This document shows, piece by piece, positions 1-9,376 of a stretch of 64,000 nucleotides of DNA. The notes under the pieces are model-generated. The model ran no database searches. It worked only from the letters and a program-made list of their open reading frames with translations, and had not been told where the DNA came from. The stretch covers positions 3,658,001 to 3,722,000 of the forward strand of contig OY759675.1 in NCBI GenBank assembly GCA_963662515.1. The letters are read 5' to 3'. The stretch's first letter is position 1, and every line of letters starts with the position of its first letter. The DNA is from JAFGDI01 sp963662515. GTDB taxonomy: Bacteria; Planctomycetota; Phycisphaerae; Sedimentisphaerales; SM23-30. Position numbers and translations under genes: made by a program.

Positions 1-932
1 AGCCACAAGCCACTGACACCAACGACAACATAATAGCGGTAATTACTCTCGATGGTGTGATTACCTCCGGCGGAGATGATACCTATAACGGGTCGGCCTC
101 CGGATCTGAAACTATTCGCAATACTCTGAAGTACTGCCGCAATGAACAGCAGATCAAGGCTGTTGTTGTTCGCATAGATTCACCCGGCGGCTCGGCTCTG
201 GCCAGTGACATAATCTACAATGCCATAAAGCTGACCGCGGCGGTTAAGCCGGTAATAGTGAGCATGGGCAGTGTAGCGGCTTCTGGCGGGTATTATACCG
301 CCTGCGGCGCCCCGTATATCTTTGCCGAAGAATCGACAATAACCGGCTCGATCGGAGTAGTAGGCGGCAAGGTATGCATCGGCGGTCTGCTCGAGAAACT
401 GGGCATTGGCACTCATAGCTATAGTCGCGGTCGTAACGCCGGCATGATAAGTTCACTCAACGAGTTTTCACCGCTGGAACGACAGAAAATAACCAGCCAG
501 ATGCTCGAAACCTATTCCCTGTTCAAAGAGCGCATACTTACCAGCCGGGCTAATCGTATTAAAGGAGAACTGGAAAATCATGCTCAGGGCCGGGTATTCT
601 CTGGTCGCCGGGCATTGGAACTGGGCCTGGTCGATGAGATCGGCTCTCTGGACGAGGCCCTGAGCTATGCAGCTCAAAAGGCAGATCTCGGCGATGATTA
701 TCTTATCACCTGGCTGCCCCGCCCTCAGACAATGATGGAAATTGTTGAATCTCTGCTGGCCAGCACGCCCGGCGATGATAATAATGCTACACTCAGATTA
801 ATATCTGATATATTAGGCGAAAAACTGGGCAACTACGCCACAACCGCCCGGCGGATATATAACACAATGACCATAATGCAGAGCGAACCAGTAATGACGG
901 TTATGCCCTGTGAGATAATGTTGAAATATTAA
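1..932 (+). CDS. sppA: Signal peptide peptidase SppA, C-terminal half (5' partial)
   Basis: The gene runs in from the left edge. The frame is already open at base 3, so the GTG at 57 is not its start. The visible part is the S49 peptidase fold: strand IIAVITLDGVI, then SVAASGGYY, whose second Ser (codon 282-284) is the expected nucleophile, then the TGSIGVVGG segment and the usual C-terminal helix region (RVFSGRRALELGLVDEIG). No lysine sits at the IKSGxxKD position of short SppA enzymes. That matches the long 67K form, in which the catalytic Lys lies in the N-terminal half, here outside the window. Such enzymes are membrane-bound and degrade cleaved signal peptides. The family is clear. The claim that the Lys lies upstream is inferred. 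Confidence 0.9.
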   Translation, partial: PQATDTNDNIIAVITLDGVITSGGDDTYNGSASGSETIRNTLKYCRNEQQIKAVVVRIDSPGGSALASDIIYNAIKLTAAVKPVIVSMGSVAASGGYYTACGAPYIFAEESTITGSIGVVGGKVCIGGLLEKLGIGTHSYSRGRNAGMISSLNEFSPLERQKITSQMLETYSLFKERILTSRANRIKGELENHAQGRVFSGRRALELGLVDEIGSLDEALSYAAQKADLGDDYLITWLPRPQTMMEIVESLLASTPGDDNNATLRLISDILGEKLGNYATTARRIYNTMTIMQSEPVMTVMPCEIMLKY

Positions 933-936
933 AGGA

Positions 937-1102
937 AGTAATAAGATATAAGCTCAGGTGTTGCTTCGCAACGATTTTAAAGGCTTTGCGACAGAACAGA
1001 CTGAACAAATTGCCTTCAGCTTGCAGTAGCGGAGCATAAAAATAGTCGTCGGCCTCAAGGCCGACACGAGAGCTTATTTCTTGTTACTTATATCTTATTA
1101 CT
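937..1102. repeat. MITE-like element with 16-bp terminal inverted repeats
   Basis: A perfect 16-bp inverted repeat (AGTAATAAGATATAAG at 937-952, its complement at 1087-1102) encloses about 134 bp of non-coding sequence. Inside are two compact palindromes, GTTGCTTCGCAAC near 960 and GTCGGCCTCAAGGCCGAC near 1049-1066. The element fills nearly the whole gap between the SppA-type gene and the next gene. No ORF with coding character lies in it. It could be a miniature inverted-repeat element or a REP-type mosaic. Only one copy is present in this window, so mobility is not shown. Confidence 0.55.
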
Positions 1103-1114
1103 CAATTATATACC

Positions 1115-1480
1115 ATGCTTGAAAAGAACCTTATAAACATACTTCGCAATGATGGCCGTTATACTCTGGCAGCAGTGAACTTTCTGCGTGAGGGGCTTGA
1201 CTATTGTATCAAGAAATATTATCCGGGAAACGATGGAGCCAACCCTACTCATGTTACCGGCTATCAGCTATGTATCGCTCTGCGAGAACTGGCATTGTCT
1301 CGCTGGGGGTATATGGCACCATTCGTTCTGAAATATTGGAACATTAACTCAACCCGCGATTTCGGCGAGATAGTATATTTGCTTATCGACCATGAATACA
1401 TGCGTCGCAACGATGATGACAGCATAGAAGATTTTGACAATATCTACGATTTCTCAGATGCCTTTGAACAGCAGGATTAG
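1115..1480 (+). CDS. Minf_1886 family protein
   Basis: A 121-residue soluble protein of unknown function. It matches the Minf_1886 family along its length: an N-terminal region ending in FLREGLDYC, the segment HVTGYQLCIALRELAL, then WGYMAPFVLKYW, then DFGEIVYLLIDHEYMRR and an acidic tail with IYDFSDAF. These are the landmarks of this small family found in Planctomycetes, Verrucomicrobia and some other phyla. The length is normal. No clear Shine-Dalgarno precedes the ATG, which lies just after the MITE-like element, so the promoter may lie within or be altered by that element. No biochemical role is known to me. Confidence 0.8.
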   Translation: MLEKNLINILRNDGRYTLAAVNFLREGLDYCIKKYYPGNDGANPTHVTGYQLCIALRELALSRWGYMAPFVLKYWNINSTRDFGEIVYLLIDHEYMRRNDDDSIEDFDNIYDFSDAFEQQD

Positions 1481-1525
1481 ACAAATAAGAGCGAAAGCTG
1501 CAACCAGGGAAAGAAGACACTACCA

Positions 1526-2965
1526 ATGACACACAGAAATAATCTGATCGGAAAACTGCAACCACTGCCCTCAGAGACAGAAGTTGCAGCTTTGAACAAC
1601 ATTCTCGATGCCCTGTATGAAGGAGCTGATGACTCTCAGTTAGACCTTGATCTGCTGAGCCATATATATCAGGCTCACAAAGACATTCTGCAATATGATT
1701 TCATCAGCGACTGTGCCGGCGAAAAAGCCGGCGAACTTACACGACAGGGCCGCCAGGCCTTAGTTCAGGGGCATTACGCTCAGGCCGCCGAGATACTGGT
1801 TGAAGCTCTGGCCGAATTTGGCCTGACAGAGCAGACACCCGAAGGACAGATCGATCTTACCGGCATAGCCCAGTATGACAGCCAGGAGGGTATGGACCTC
1901 CGCAAATATGCCGCTTCATGCCTGCTGGTGGTACTCTCAGAATTATGTCTCATGCATGAAGACATCTGGCAGGCTATATCTTTTTTACATCAGGAGCTAA
2001 ACTGCCTGCCGCCCGCATACGAAGAAAACCGGATCAAATGCATGAGTTCGCTGGCAGAATTATATCGATATCTTGACCGGGCCGAGCAATCAGAACAATA
2101 TTACCGCAAAGGTCTTACTGCCGGCATCAAGTTCTATGGCCAGAACCACCCTTTGAACATATTGAATATGAGCAACCTGGCTCTGCTCTGCGGCGAAGAT
2201 AACAGATTTGAAGAAGCACGCGAGTTACTGGAAAGAGCCCTGGCCGCCGCCGACAGCATAGAAGACAAGCAGGAAATTGACCTGCCCGAGATCATCAGCA
2301 GTCTGGCTTGCGTATGTGCCGATGCCAAAGACATGGCCGCTGCCTGTGATTACCAGGAGCGACTGCTTGCCCTCAATCAATCGCAGGCTCAAGACGACCC
2401 GGAAGGATACGCCCAGTGCGTTAACGATCTGGCCGAAATGTATATTGAAGCCGGTGAAAGTGATCAGGCTGAATCAGTTTTAAGCGAAGCAATCGAGCAA
2501 CTGGAAGGCCCTCAGGGTCAGTTACCTCCTCAAGTGGCCTATCTGCTCAACAACCTCGCCTGGCTCATTGCTGAGCAGGAACGCTACGAGGAAGCCTGCG
2601 ACCTGCTGGACTATGCTCTGGCCTTAAGCGAAAACGATGAAGAATGCAGCGATGAATCAGTAGCGACCCGATTATACAATCTGGGTACTATGGAAATCAA
2701 ATGCGGCTATTTTGAAGAGGCTCTGGACCATCTGCGTGAATCGCTGGAGATATACAAAGAGATACCTGAAATTGAAGATGAAGACATTGCCGATGTGCTC
2801 TTTGAACTGGCTCATTGTTATTATTCACTTAAACAATTTCCCGCAGCGATCAAACCGCTGGAACAGGCAATTGCTATCTATAAAGAGATAAGCGATGCCG
2901 AAAAACACGAACACCCCAGACTGTCAGAAGCGATCACTCACCTGGCCGACATAAAGAACAGGTAG
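1526..2965 (+). CDS. Tetratricopeptide repeat protein
   Basis: A 479-residue acidic protein made almost entirely of TPR helical pairs from about residue 65 to the end, for example YRYLDRAEQSEQYYRKGL, NRFEEARELLERAL, ESDQAESVLSEAIEQL, ERYEEACDLLDYAL, GYFEEALDHLRESLEIY and KQFPAAIKPLEQAIAIYK. There is no signal peptide and no transmembrane segment, so it is probably cytoplasmic and acts as a protein-interaction scaffold. The sequence AGGGAAAGAAG lies upstream of the ATG. It starts 45 bp after the Minf_1886 gene and ends 29 bp before the DUF3616 gene, so the three could form one transcript. TPRs alone do not reveal a partner or process. Confidence 0.85.
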   Translation: MTHRNNLIGKLQPLPSETEVAALNNILDALYEGADDSQLDLDLLSHIYQAHKDILQYDFISDCAGEKAGELTRQGRQALVQGHYAQAAEILVEALAEFGLTEQTPEGQIDLTGIAQYDSQEGMDLRKYAASCLLVVLSELCLMHEDIWQAISFLHQELNCLPPAYEENRIKCMSSLAELYRYLDRAEQSEQYYRKGLTAGIKFYGQNHPLNILNMSNLALLCGEDNRFEEARELLERALAAADSIEDKQEIDLPEIISSLACVCADAKDMAAACDYQERLLALNQSQAQDDPEGYAQCVNDLAEMYIEAGESDQAESVLSEAIEQLEGPQGQLPPQVAYLLNNLAWLIAEQERYEEACDLLDYALALSENDEECSDESVATRLYNLGTMEIKCGYFEEALDHLRESLEIYKEIPEIEDEDIADVLFELAHCYYSLKQFPAAIKPLEQAIAIYKEISDAEKHEHPRLSEAITHLADIKNR

Positions 2966-2994
2966 TTATTTCTGACCAGACAAGATGAAAGACA

Positions 2995-4047
2995 ATGGTG
3001 ACTGAATTGATAAAAGCATGGTCTGTGCTGCTATTATTAACTGGCAGCGTTCTTGCCGCAGAATATCAGACATACCGGGGCACCTGCGATGCCTCGGCCG
3101 GCTTTTATGCCGGACAAGATCGATTTGTTGTTGCTGACGATGAAAATAATATCATCCGGGTATATAAACTGGAACAATACGACCAGCCGGAAGCGTTGCT
3201 AACCAACATAGCCGACCTGTTAACCGCAAACGGCAACACCAAAGAAGCCGACCTGGAAGCATCGGCTGTGATTGGCCAGCGGGTATATTGGATCGGTTCA
3301 CATGGACGCAATAAAAATGGCAAACTGCGTCGTGACCGTCAGGTATTCTTTTCTACCGACCTGACGATTCAGGCAGACAACATAAAACTTACCCCCACTG
3401 CTAAGCCCTACCGCATGCTGCTTGAAGACCTGATCGCCAGCGAGACAGGAAAGAAATATGGGCTGGCTGATATTATAAGATTAGACAAAGAATCTGATAA
3501 AACACTGGCACCCAAAGCTCAGGGCATTAACATAGAGGGCATGGCTCCCGGACCAGATAATTCTCTGTTCATCGGCTTGCGAAATCCTCTCATTGAAAGT
3601 AAGGCTCTGGTTGTTCAGTTGCTCAATCCCGATCAGGTAGCAACCGGGAAACAGTCTTGCCGCTTTGGCCGAAGTGATTTACTTGACCTGGCTGGCCGGG
3701 GGATAAGAGCTATGGAGTACCACCCGGAGAATAAACAATATTACATCATTGCCGGCGAAAAGTCGGCTGAAAATCGCTTCTCCCTCTATAGCTGGTCAGG
3801 CGAAAGTAGCATCAAACCCAGGGAATTACTCAAACTGGACTCATCTGAAAAATTCAACCCGGAAGCACTATTCTTTAAAGATGGATATATCTACCTGCTC
3901 AGTGATGATGGTGCCGTTAAAGTACCGGTGAACTCCGCTGCCGATTGTCTGCCAGGCGAATACAAAAATGGTACATGCGAGAATAAAAGCCTCATTGATG
4001 ACAATAAGAAAACCTTTCGCATGCAAAAAATAGAAATACCCGATTAA
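2995..4047 (+). CDS. DUF3616 domain-containing exported protein
   Basis: A 350-residue protein with a signal peptide (hydrophobic VLLLLTGSVLA, likely cut before AEYQ). The mature part matches DUF3616: YRGTCDASAG, FVVADDENNIIRVY, KEADLEASAVIGQRVYWIGSHGR, GINIEGMAP and IRAMEYHP. This is a beta-propeller-like fold of unknown function, often exported. It ends 16 bp from the 3' end of the convergent PBP gene. The ATG at 2995 is followed by an in-frame GTG; the ATG is kept because the hydrophobic leader follows directly. A signalling, substrate-binding or phytase-like role is possible but not shown here. Confidence 0.75.
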   Translation: MVTELIKAWSVLLLLTGSVLAAEYQTYRGTCDASAGFYAGQDRFVVADDENNIIRVYKLEQYDQPEALLTNIADLLTANGNTKEADLEASAVIGQRVYWIGSHGRNKNGKLRRDRQVFFSTDLTIQADNIKLTPTAKPYRMLLEDLIASETGKKYGLADIIRLDKESDKTLAPKAQGINIEGMAPGPDNSLFIGLRNPLIESKALVVQLLNPDQVATGKQSCRFGRSDLLDLAGRGIRAMEYHPENKQYYIIAGEKSAENRFSLYSWSGESSIKPRELLKLDSSEKFNPEALFFKDGYIYLLSDDGAVKVPVNSAADCLPGEYKNGTCENKSLIDDNKKTFRMQKIEIPD

Positions 4048-4063
4048 TAAGACGATCACAACT

Positions 4064-6154
4064 TCAGTTAGGATTGGGCAAATAACCATGCTCAGCACAG
4101 AGCAGCAGTATGTCGCGTGCCAGCGGCCCGGCGACATTTCCGCCATTTTCCTCGATCTCAGCCAGAACCGCCAAAGCCACCTTGCGGCCATCAAATGCTT
4201 CGGCAAAACAGCCGAACACAGAATAGTCTGTCGAGCCGGTCTTGCCATAAACCCGCACAATGTCCTGCTGCCAGGGTAACGGCCGGAAATTTTCCCAGGC
4301 AGTGCCACCCGGCTCATTTACTACAGCAAACATTCCCTTGCGAATTATTCGGGTATTATCCTCTGATGCCAGTGTCTGTGCAGAGCGAACAACTGACGGA
4401 TCTTTTATGAGCGTAGGCGCCAGGTATTGACCGTTTCGGCTTATCGTAGCCATACTGTTAGCTATCTGCAACACAGAACAACTGATCGGACCCCGCCCTA
4501 TAGCCGCATATCGCATATCACCTACCGCCGGGTACTCTCGACCTATAGTACTGACAAAACCGGCTGTCTCACGAAAAGCAAACCAACTGCGATTTCGGCT
4601 GTATTCATCTGGCCAGGCCAGAATACGCCGACCAAACCCGCAAGCCTTGAGCCAGTCAACGAACAATTCCGGACCGAGCAGTTCAGCAACCCGAACCGGA
4701 TAATAATTACAACTGCGCTTAATAGCCGTAAAGGGGTCAATATTACCAAAGACATGAATGTCTGATGGCCCTATTTTCCAATCTCGACTGGTACTGTCAA
4801 CATAGTAAGTTGTATGAGAATCAATAACCCCATGTTCCAAACCGCCCAGCAGATTCGTTGGCTTCAGGGTAGAACCAGCCTGATAATTCCAGCTCAGGGC
4901 CAGATTAGTAAGCGGCGTACGCAATGGAGCAGGAGTAGTATCAGGCCAGATACTCGAATACACTTCCGGTTCATAAAAGCGATTAAGATCAAAGCCCGGC
5001 ATAGAAGCCATAGCCAGAACTTCTCCGGTTTTGACATCAAGCACTACCGCACCACCGGTCAGCTTCATACCCAATGAACTATGACCGGCCAGCAAAGCCT
5101 GAATATCTGCCTGCAAATTTATATCCAGAGTTAGAGTAATGTCAGCCCCCACAGACTGCTCGATATTCTCGATCAGCTCACCATCAATATTCCTCTGCTG
5201 CCACCCGCGACTGCCATGCAGATAGTCCTCGAACATATACTCAATTCCCCAGAGCCCTTTACGGTCACCAACCTGATAGCCTGCCAGTTCATTTGGCAAT
5301 GGCACTCCGCTTATCGTTATACGATTGTACTGCTGCTGAGTTGGAGCTATCTGACCGATTATCTGCGGAGCCGCCGTACCATGCGGATATATTCGCTCTT
5401 TATCGGCGCCAATAGAGATCAGACGATTACTATCTGTATTAGCCAGAAACTCACCATTAAAGTAGTTTTCGATCTCCATAGCTAAATGACGATCGACCGG
5501 CCCAAGAATCGGCTGAGGCTCATTCATCTCCATTATCTCAGTATCACGATAGATTGAACGCAGACGAATAAACTCATCTGGAATTATTCTCTCATAATCA
5601 TCAAAATATTCCTGCTTGCTGTGTACTACCGGCCGCTCCAGATTATTACGAGAATAGTATTTACGACGGGCCAACCACAGCCGGGTAGCAAATATCTCAT
5701 CATTTACCCGGTCGATCTCCGCTAATATCTCATCAGGTGTGACCTTGGCCAGGGTCGCAAGCTCTTGTACCATTTCACCCGCACGAAAGCGTTCAAAACC
5801 AAATCGTTCAGAAAAATATTCCAATATCTCGGCATCTGAAGCATTGTCCTTACCCTCTCGCTTGCGATAGCTGCAGGCAAAATAACGATAAAATCGCCTG
5901 TCAAACAAACGGGCGAGTTTATAATGCACTCGTATACGCCAGCGAGGCACATCACTTGCCAACACCTCTCCGTTACGATCTAAAATAGAACCGCGAGCGG
6001 TCTCCAGCCAGCGTGGTGAACGCTTTAACAGCTTCTCTGTTTCTGCTATATGCTGGTCATAGCCATACACCTGCAACTGAACCAGACGAGACAGTATAAC
6101 AGTCATCAGCACGACAACAAGTAAGATGAAGATTTTCAGGCGGCTATTAAACAT
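4064..6154 (-). CDS. Class B penicillin-binding protein (PBP2/MrdA-like transpeptidase)
   Basis: A 696-residue membrane-anchored transpeptidase for peptidoglycan crosslinking. One N-terminal transmembrane helix (FILLVVVLMTVILSRLVQL) is followed by a PBP dimerisation region and the transpeptidase domain. All three catalytic motifs are visible: SxxK as S428-T-L-K, SxN as S481-C-N, and KTG as K638-T-G-S. The length and the motif GAVVLDVKTGEVLAMAS fit the MrdA/FtsI class. It lies 81 bp downstream of the AI-2E-type permease gene on the same strand. No rodA, mreC or mreD is in the window, so assignment to elongation (PBP2) rather than division (FtsI) is tentative. Peptidoglycan enzymes are notable because planctomycete cell walls were long debated. 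Confidence 0.88.
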   Translation of the reverse strand: MFNSRLKIFILLVVVLMTVILSRLVQLQVYGYDQHIAETEKLLKRSPRWLETARGSILDRNGEVLASDVPRWRIRVHYKLARLFDRRFYRYFACSYRKREGKDNASDAEILEYFSERFGFERFRAGEMVQELATLAKVTPDEILAEIDRVNDEIFATRLWLARRKYYSRNNLERPVVHSKQEYFDDYERIIPDEFIRLRSIYRDTEIMEMNEPQPILGPVDRHLAMEIENYFNGEFLANTDSNRLISIGADKERIYPHGTAAPQIIGQIAPTQQQYNRITISGVPLPNELAGYQVGDRKGLWGIEYMFEDYLHGSRGWQQRNIDGELIENIEQSVGADITLTLDINLQADIQALLAGHSSLGMKLTGGAVVLDVKTGEVLAMASMPGFDLNRFYEPEVYSSIWPDTTPAPLRTPLTNLALSWNYQAGSTLKPTNLLGGLEHGVIDSHTTYYVDSTSRDWKIGPSDIHVFGNIDPFTAIKRSCNYYPVRVAELLGPELFVDWLKACGFGRRILAWPDEYSRNRSWFAFRETAGFVSTIGREYPAVGDMRYAAIGRGPISCSVLQIANSMATISRNGQYLAPTLIKDPSVVRSAQTLASEDNTRIIRKGMFAVVNEPGGTAWENFRPLPWQQDIVRVYGKTGSTDYSVFGCFAEAFDGRKVALAVLAEIEENGGNVAGPLARDILLLCAEHGYLPNPN

Positions 6155-6235
6155 TAGATTTCAACATGGAAGGGACGATTACTATGAACCAACAAAATAC
6201 TTTAATCCATCTTTGGACCAGAAATACAGTTCATA

Positions 6236-7300
6236 TCATTTAGTGTCGCCTGTAACTTTTGGCGATAAGATTGGAGCTGATTCTGAACCATTAAGTTTAC
6301 TGATATTACCAGCCATAAGCTCACCCAGTGGCACTAACATATCTACCTGCATAAATACTATTCGGGTCATAGCCGTAACCGGCACCGCCAGAAGCATGCC
6401 CGGCACACCCCAGAGCATGCCCCAGAATGACAAGGCCAGAACTATGGTTACCGGATGCAATTTCATGGCCTGACCCTGAAACTTTGGCTCCAGAAAATTA
6501 CCGATCAGTACCTGCACTGCTCCCGGCAGGATAACTGCCATCACTATCGCTGCCGAACTATCAAACTGAGCCACTGCCACCGGCAACGGCAGCATAGTAG
6601 AGATCAGAGAACCTATAGCAGGTATGAAATTCAGCAGAAAAGCCAGCAGGGCAAACACCCCGGCTAATCGCAGACCCAACATTGATAAAATAGCCCAGAT
6701 CAGTAAACCAGTTATCAATGAGCTGATTACCTTCAGATATATATAGTATCGCACCTGACCATCTATCTCACCGAGAACCCCCTGACGGACAGAACCGGGA
6801 TTACGGCCAGCCAGAAGAAATATTACAAAGATAGTAGTAAGCGATAGCCATGAAGTTGCGCTCACTACCGGGCCAAAAGTACTCTTGAGAAATACCGGTA
6901 TCTGCTTTTTAAACTCGCCGGTATAAACACTAAGATCTATGTTGATATCTTTTGCCTTGAGCCACTCGATCATCTTGGCTGAAGTTGCATCAAAATTATC
7001 TGAATATTGATTTGCTGTACTTATGATCGAACTTACCGCTGTAGTAAGCAAACCCAATGCAAAAACTATTACCACTAAGACCAATAAAAGCGAAACCACC
7101 ACCGCCAGCGGCCGAGGAAATTTCCACTTCAAGACCAGAGAATCAAGTATAGGTGAAACCAAAAAAACAATAAAGACCGCCAGAATAAATGGCACCAGGA
7201 AGACCTTGGTAACATACAGCACAAACCCCAGTGCCACAAAGGCCAGAAAGACCAAAGAACCTGTGATCAGCCAGAGATTATCATTTTTCGCATTGACCAT
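6236..7300 (-). CDS. AI-2E family transporter (PerM/YdiK-like permease)
   Basis: A polytopic inner-membrane protein of 354 residues in the AI-2E transporter superfamily. An N-terminal pair of helices (FLAFVALGFVLYV, PFILAVFIVFLVSPILD) is followed by a variable extracytoplasmic region and a C-terminal bundle with the family segment FLLNFIPAIGSLIS and later LEPKFQGQAMKLHPV. The frame opens at a TTG (7321), but the ATG at 7300 is preferred because GGAG lies 6 nt upstream of it (7307-7310). Members export signals, ions or other solutes; the name does not prove autoinducer transport. It probably shares a transcript with the downstream PBP. Confidence 0.85.
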   Translation of the reverse strand: MVNAKNDNLWLITGSLVFLAFVALGFVLYVTKVFLVPFILAVFIVFLVSPILDSLVLKWKFPRPLAVVVSLLLVLVVIVFALGLLTTAVSSIISTANQYSDNFDATSAKMIEWLKAKDINIDLSVYTGEFKKQIPVFLKSTFGPVVSATSWLSLTTIFVIFLLAGRNPGSVRQGVLGEIDGQVRYYIYLKVISSLITGLLIWAILSMLGLRLAGVFALLAFLLNFIPAIGSLISTMLPLPVAVAQFDSSAAIVMAVILPGAVQVLIGNFLEPKFQGQAMKLHPVTIVLALSFWGMLWGVPGMLLAVPVTAMTRIVFMQVDMLVPLGELMAGNISKLNGSESAPILSPKVTGDTK

Positions 7301-7374
7301 AAAAGACTCCGCACCAGACAAATACCGAGATAAAGATCAAAATCTTAAAAACAGACGCAGATACTGGATGTTTC

Positions 7375-7417
7375 TAAAAATATTGGCAGGCAGAGAACAA
7401 CCGCCCCACCTGCCAAT
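7375..7417 (-). terminator. Rho-independent terminator of argG
   Basis: Read on the minus strand, a perfect 9-bp stem (ATTGGCAGG paired with CCTGCCAAT, arms 7409-7417 and 7382-7390) is followed by ATTTTTAG. It begins 15 bp after the argG stop codon and lies before the permease gene, separating the two units. Confidence 0.7.
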
Positions 7418-7431
7418 AGTATTCATTTAAA

Positions 7432-8649
7432 TTACTTGCCGGTCTTTTTGCGTCTTACGCCTTCGACCCGCATGGGCAGACCAAACAGGCGGATAAAGCC
7501 GGTCGCATCGGTTACATCGTAGCCATCCATGTGGAAGCTGGCCAGGCTGGTATCGTAGAGACTGTAAGGGCTCTTAACACCGGCTGGCACACAATTACCC
7601 TTATATAGCTTAAGCCGAACATCACCACTTACTACCTGCTGGGTACTGTTAACAAAAGCATCCAGCGAACTGCGTAAAGCGGTAAACCACTGGCCATTAT
7701 ATACCATCTGGGCATACTTGAGAGACACTTGCTGCTTGTAGTGGTAGGTTTCACGATCAAGAGTGAGAGTTTCAAGGGCAGTATGAGCACGATACAGGAT
7801 AGTGCCGCCCGGCGTCTCATATACACCACGACTCTTCATACCTACCAGCCGATTCTCAACAATATCGATCTGGCCAACACCATGCTTGCCACCAATAGCG
7901 TTCAACTGTTCCATTATTTCAACCGGCCCGGTCTTTTTGCCGTTCAGGCTAACTGGTATGCCCTGCTCAAAACCTATCTCAACATATTCCGGAGTATCCG
8001 GTGCCTGCTCGATCGGACTGCTCATGACCAGAACGCCGGGCTTAGGCTCATTCCAGGGCTCTTCCAGTTCTGCACCCTCATGACTGATATGCAGCAGATT
8101 CCGATCCCGGCTATATATCTTTTCCTTAGTCTGATCGATCGGGATATTGTGGGCCACTGCATAATCTATCGCCGCCTCACGACTGGTCAGCTCAAATGAA
8201 GGGTCCTTCCAGGGGGCTATTATCGCCAGTTCCGGAGCCAGAGCCATAAAGGTAAGCTCAAAACGCACCTGATCATTTCCTTTGCCCGTAGCACCATGGG
8301 CCAGAGCATCTGCTCCCTCAGCCAGAGCCGCCTTTACCATCTTTTCCGCGATCAGCGGACGGGCTATGCTAGTACCCAACAGATAACCATCTTCATAAAT
8401 AGCACCAGCTTTGAGCATAGGGAATATATAGTCAGTTACAAATTCTTCACGCAGATCAGCCACTATACACTTACTGGCACCGCTCTTAAGTGCTTTATCC
8501 TCAACACCTTTGAGCTCACTACCCTGCCCCAGCTCCGCAGCATAGGCAATAACCTCGCAGCCATATTTTTCCTTCAGCCACGGCAGGATAACGCTGGTAT
8601 CCAGACCACCACTATAAGCCAGAACGATCTTTTTGTATTTCTTTGTCAT
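7432..8649 (-). CDS. argG: Argininosuccinate synthase
   Basis: Cytoplasmic enzyme of arginine biosynthesis joining citrulline and aspartate with ATP. Full length at 405 residues. The N-terminal ATP-pyrophosphatase P-loop is clear (VLAYSGGLDTSVILPWL), followed by DALAHGATGKGNDQVRFE and the C-terminal synthase region (PGGTILYRAHTALETLTLD). The usual ADVGQGEE appears as AELGQGSE, a mild variation. No other arg gene is adjacent, so it is a stand-alone unit with its own terminator downstream and a divergent promoter region of about 210 bp upstream. The ATG directly precedes the conserved N-terminus; an AGG lies some distance upstream. Confidence 0.97.
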   Translation of the reverse strand: MTKKYKKIVLAYSGGLDTSVILPWLKEKYGCEVIAYAAELGQGSELKGVEDKALKSGASKCIVADLREEFVTDYIFPMLKAGAIYEDGYLLGTSIARPLIAEKMVKAALAEGADALAHGATGKGNDQVRFELTFMALAPELAIIAPWKDPSFELTSREAAIDYAVAHNIPIDQTKEKIYSRDRNLLHISHEGAELEEPWNEPKPGVLVMSSPIEQAPDTPEYVEIGFEQGIPVSLNGKKTGPVEIMEQLNAIGGKHGVGQIDIVENRLVGMKSRGVYETPGGTILYRAHTALETLTLDRETYHYKQQVSLKYAQMVYNGQWFTALRSSLDAFVNSTQQVVSGDVRLKLYKGNCVPAGVKSPYSLYDTSLASFHMDGYDVTDATGFIRLFGLPMRVEGVRRKKTGK

Positions 8650-8862
8650 TTTCTAATACCTTATATGTCTTTACTATTATTCAGGTTAACAAACCATGAT
8701 TTTATAGTAAGTTTACCATTGAGGCAACCTTATTACATAAATATGAACAATCACGCACATATCTCATTACTAATCAAATACTTAAGAAACAATAGGGCAT
8801 ATTTTTCACTATAATTCACAAAGCTATAATGATTTTATCTCATCAGCGAGTATAATATCTTT

Positions 8863-9339
8863 ATGAAAAATAACCAGCCGCATAATACCGACTATATACA
8901 GATAAGAAAAGCCATAATCGACGACATTGACCAGCTTGTCAATCTATTAGAAGAACTATTCTCTCTGGAAGATGACTATGTGTTTGACCGGGAAAAGCAA
9001 ACAAAGGGCCTGCAAATGTTGATAAACTCTGACACCGGCTGTATTTTCACTGCCGAATCAGGCGGAAAGGTAATAGGCATGTGTTCTATACAGACTGTGA
9101 TCTCAACTGCTCAAGGATCATTATCCGGCTGGGTAGAAGATGTTATAATCAGCAAAAAATATCGAGGCAAAGGCACAGGCTCAACACTTTTGAATTTCGC
9201 TCAAAATTGGGCCAAAGAAAATGGTATTACCAGATTACAACTGCTGGCAGATACGGAAAATAGCCAGGCAATAGATTTCTACATGAAAGACAACTGGCAA
9301 AAAATGCATTCTATCGCTCTGCGTAAATACCTTAAATAA
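8863..9339 (+). CDS. GNAT family N-acetyltransferase
   Basis: A 158-residue single-domain acetyl-CoA-dependent acyltransferase. The order of the GNAT fold is visible: IRKAIIDDIDQLVNLLEELF (helix 1), the central strands around GKVIGMCSIQTV, motif A VEDVIISKKYRGKGTGSTLL with the acetyl-CoA pyrophosphate loop R-G-K-G-T-G, and the C-terminal DFYMKDNWQKM. The substrate cannot be told from sequence. No Shine-Dalgarno precedes the ATG. Instead TATAAT (8851-8856) ends 6 nt before it, suggesting a leaderless message. It is divergent from argG, but nothing suggests a role in arginine synthesis. Confidence 0.85.
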   Translation: MKNNQPHNTDYIQIRKAIIDDIDQLVNLLEELFSLEDDYVFDREKQTKGLQMLINSDTGCIFTAESGGKVIGMCSIQTVISTAQGSLSGWVEDVIISKKYRGKGTGSTLLNFAQNWAKENGITRLQLLADTENSQAIDFYMKDNWQKMHSIALRKYLK

Positions 9340-9376
9340 CTCCTAATCATTAACTTAAGTATTCTTAAATACCAGA

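Noticed and set aside
57..932. A complete gene starting at GTG 57
   Set aside because: The SppA fold begins upstream of 57 and the frame is open to the edge, so the gene is truncated by the window.
8650..8862. An ARG box or arginine-responsive RNA upstream of argG
   Set aside because: TATGAA occurs once but no paired box at proper spacing, and no conserved RNA shape could be recognised.
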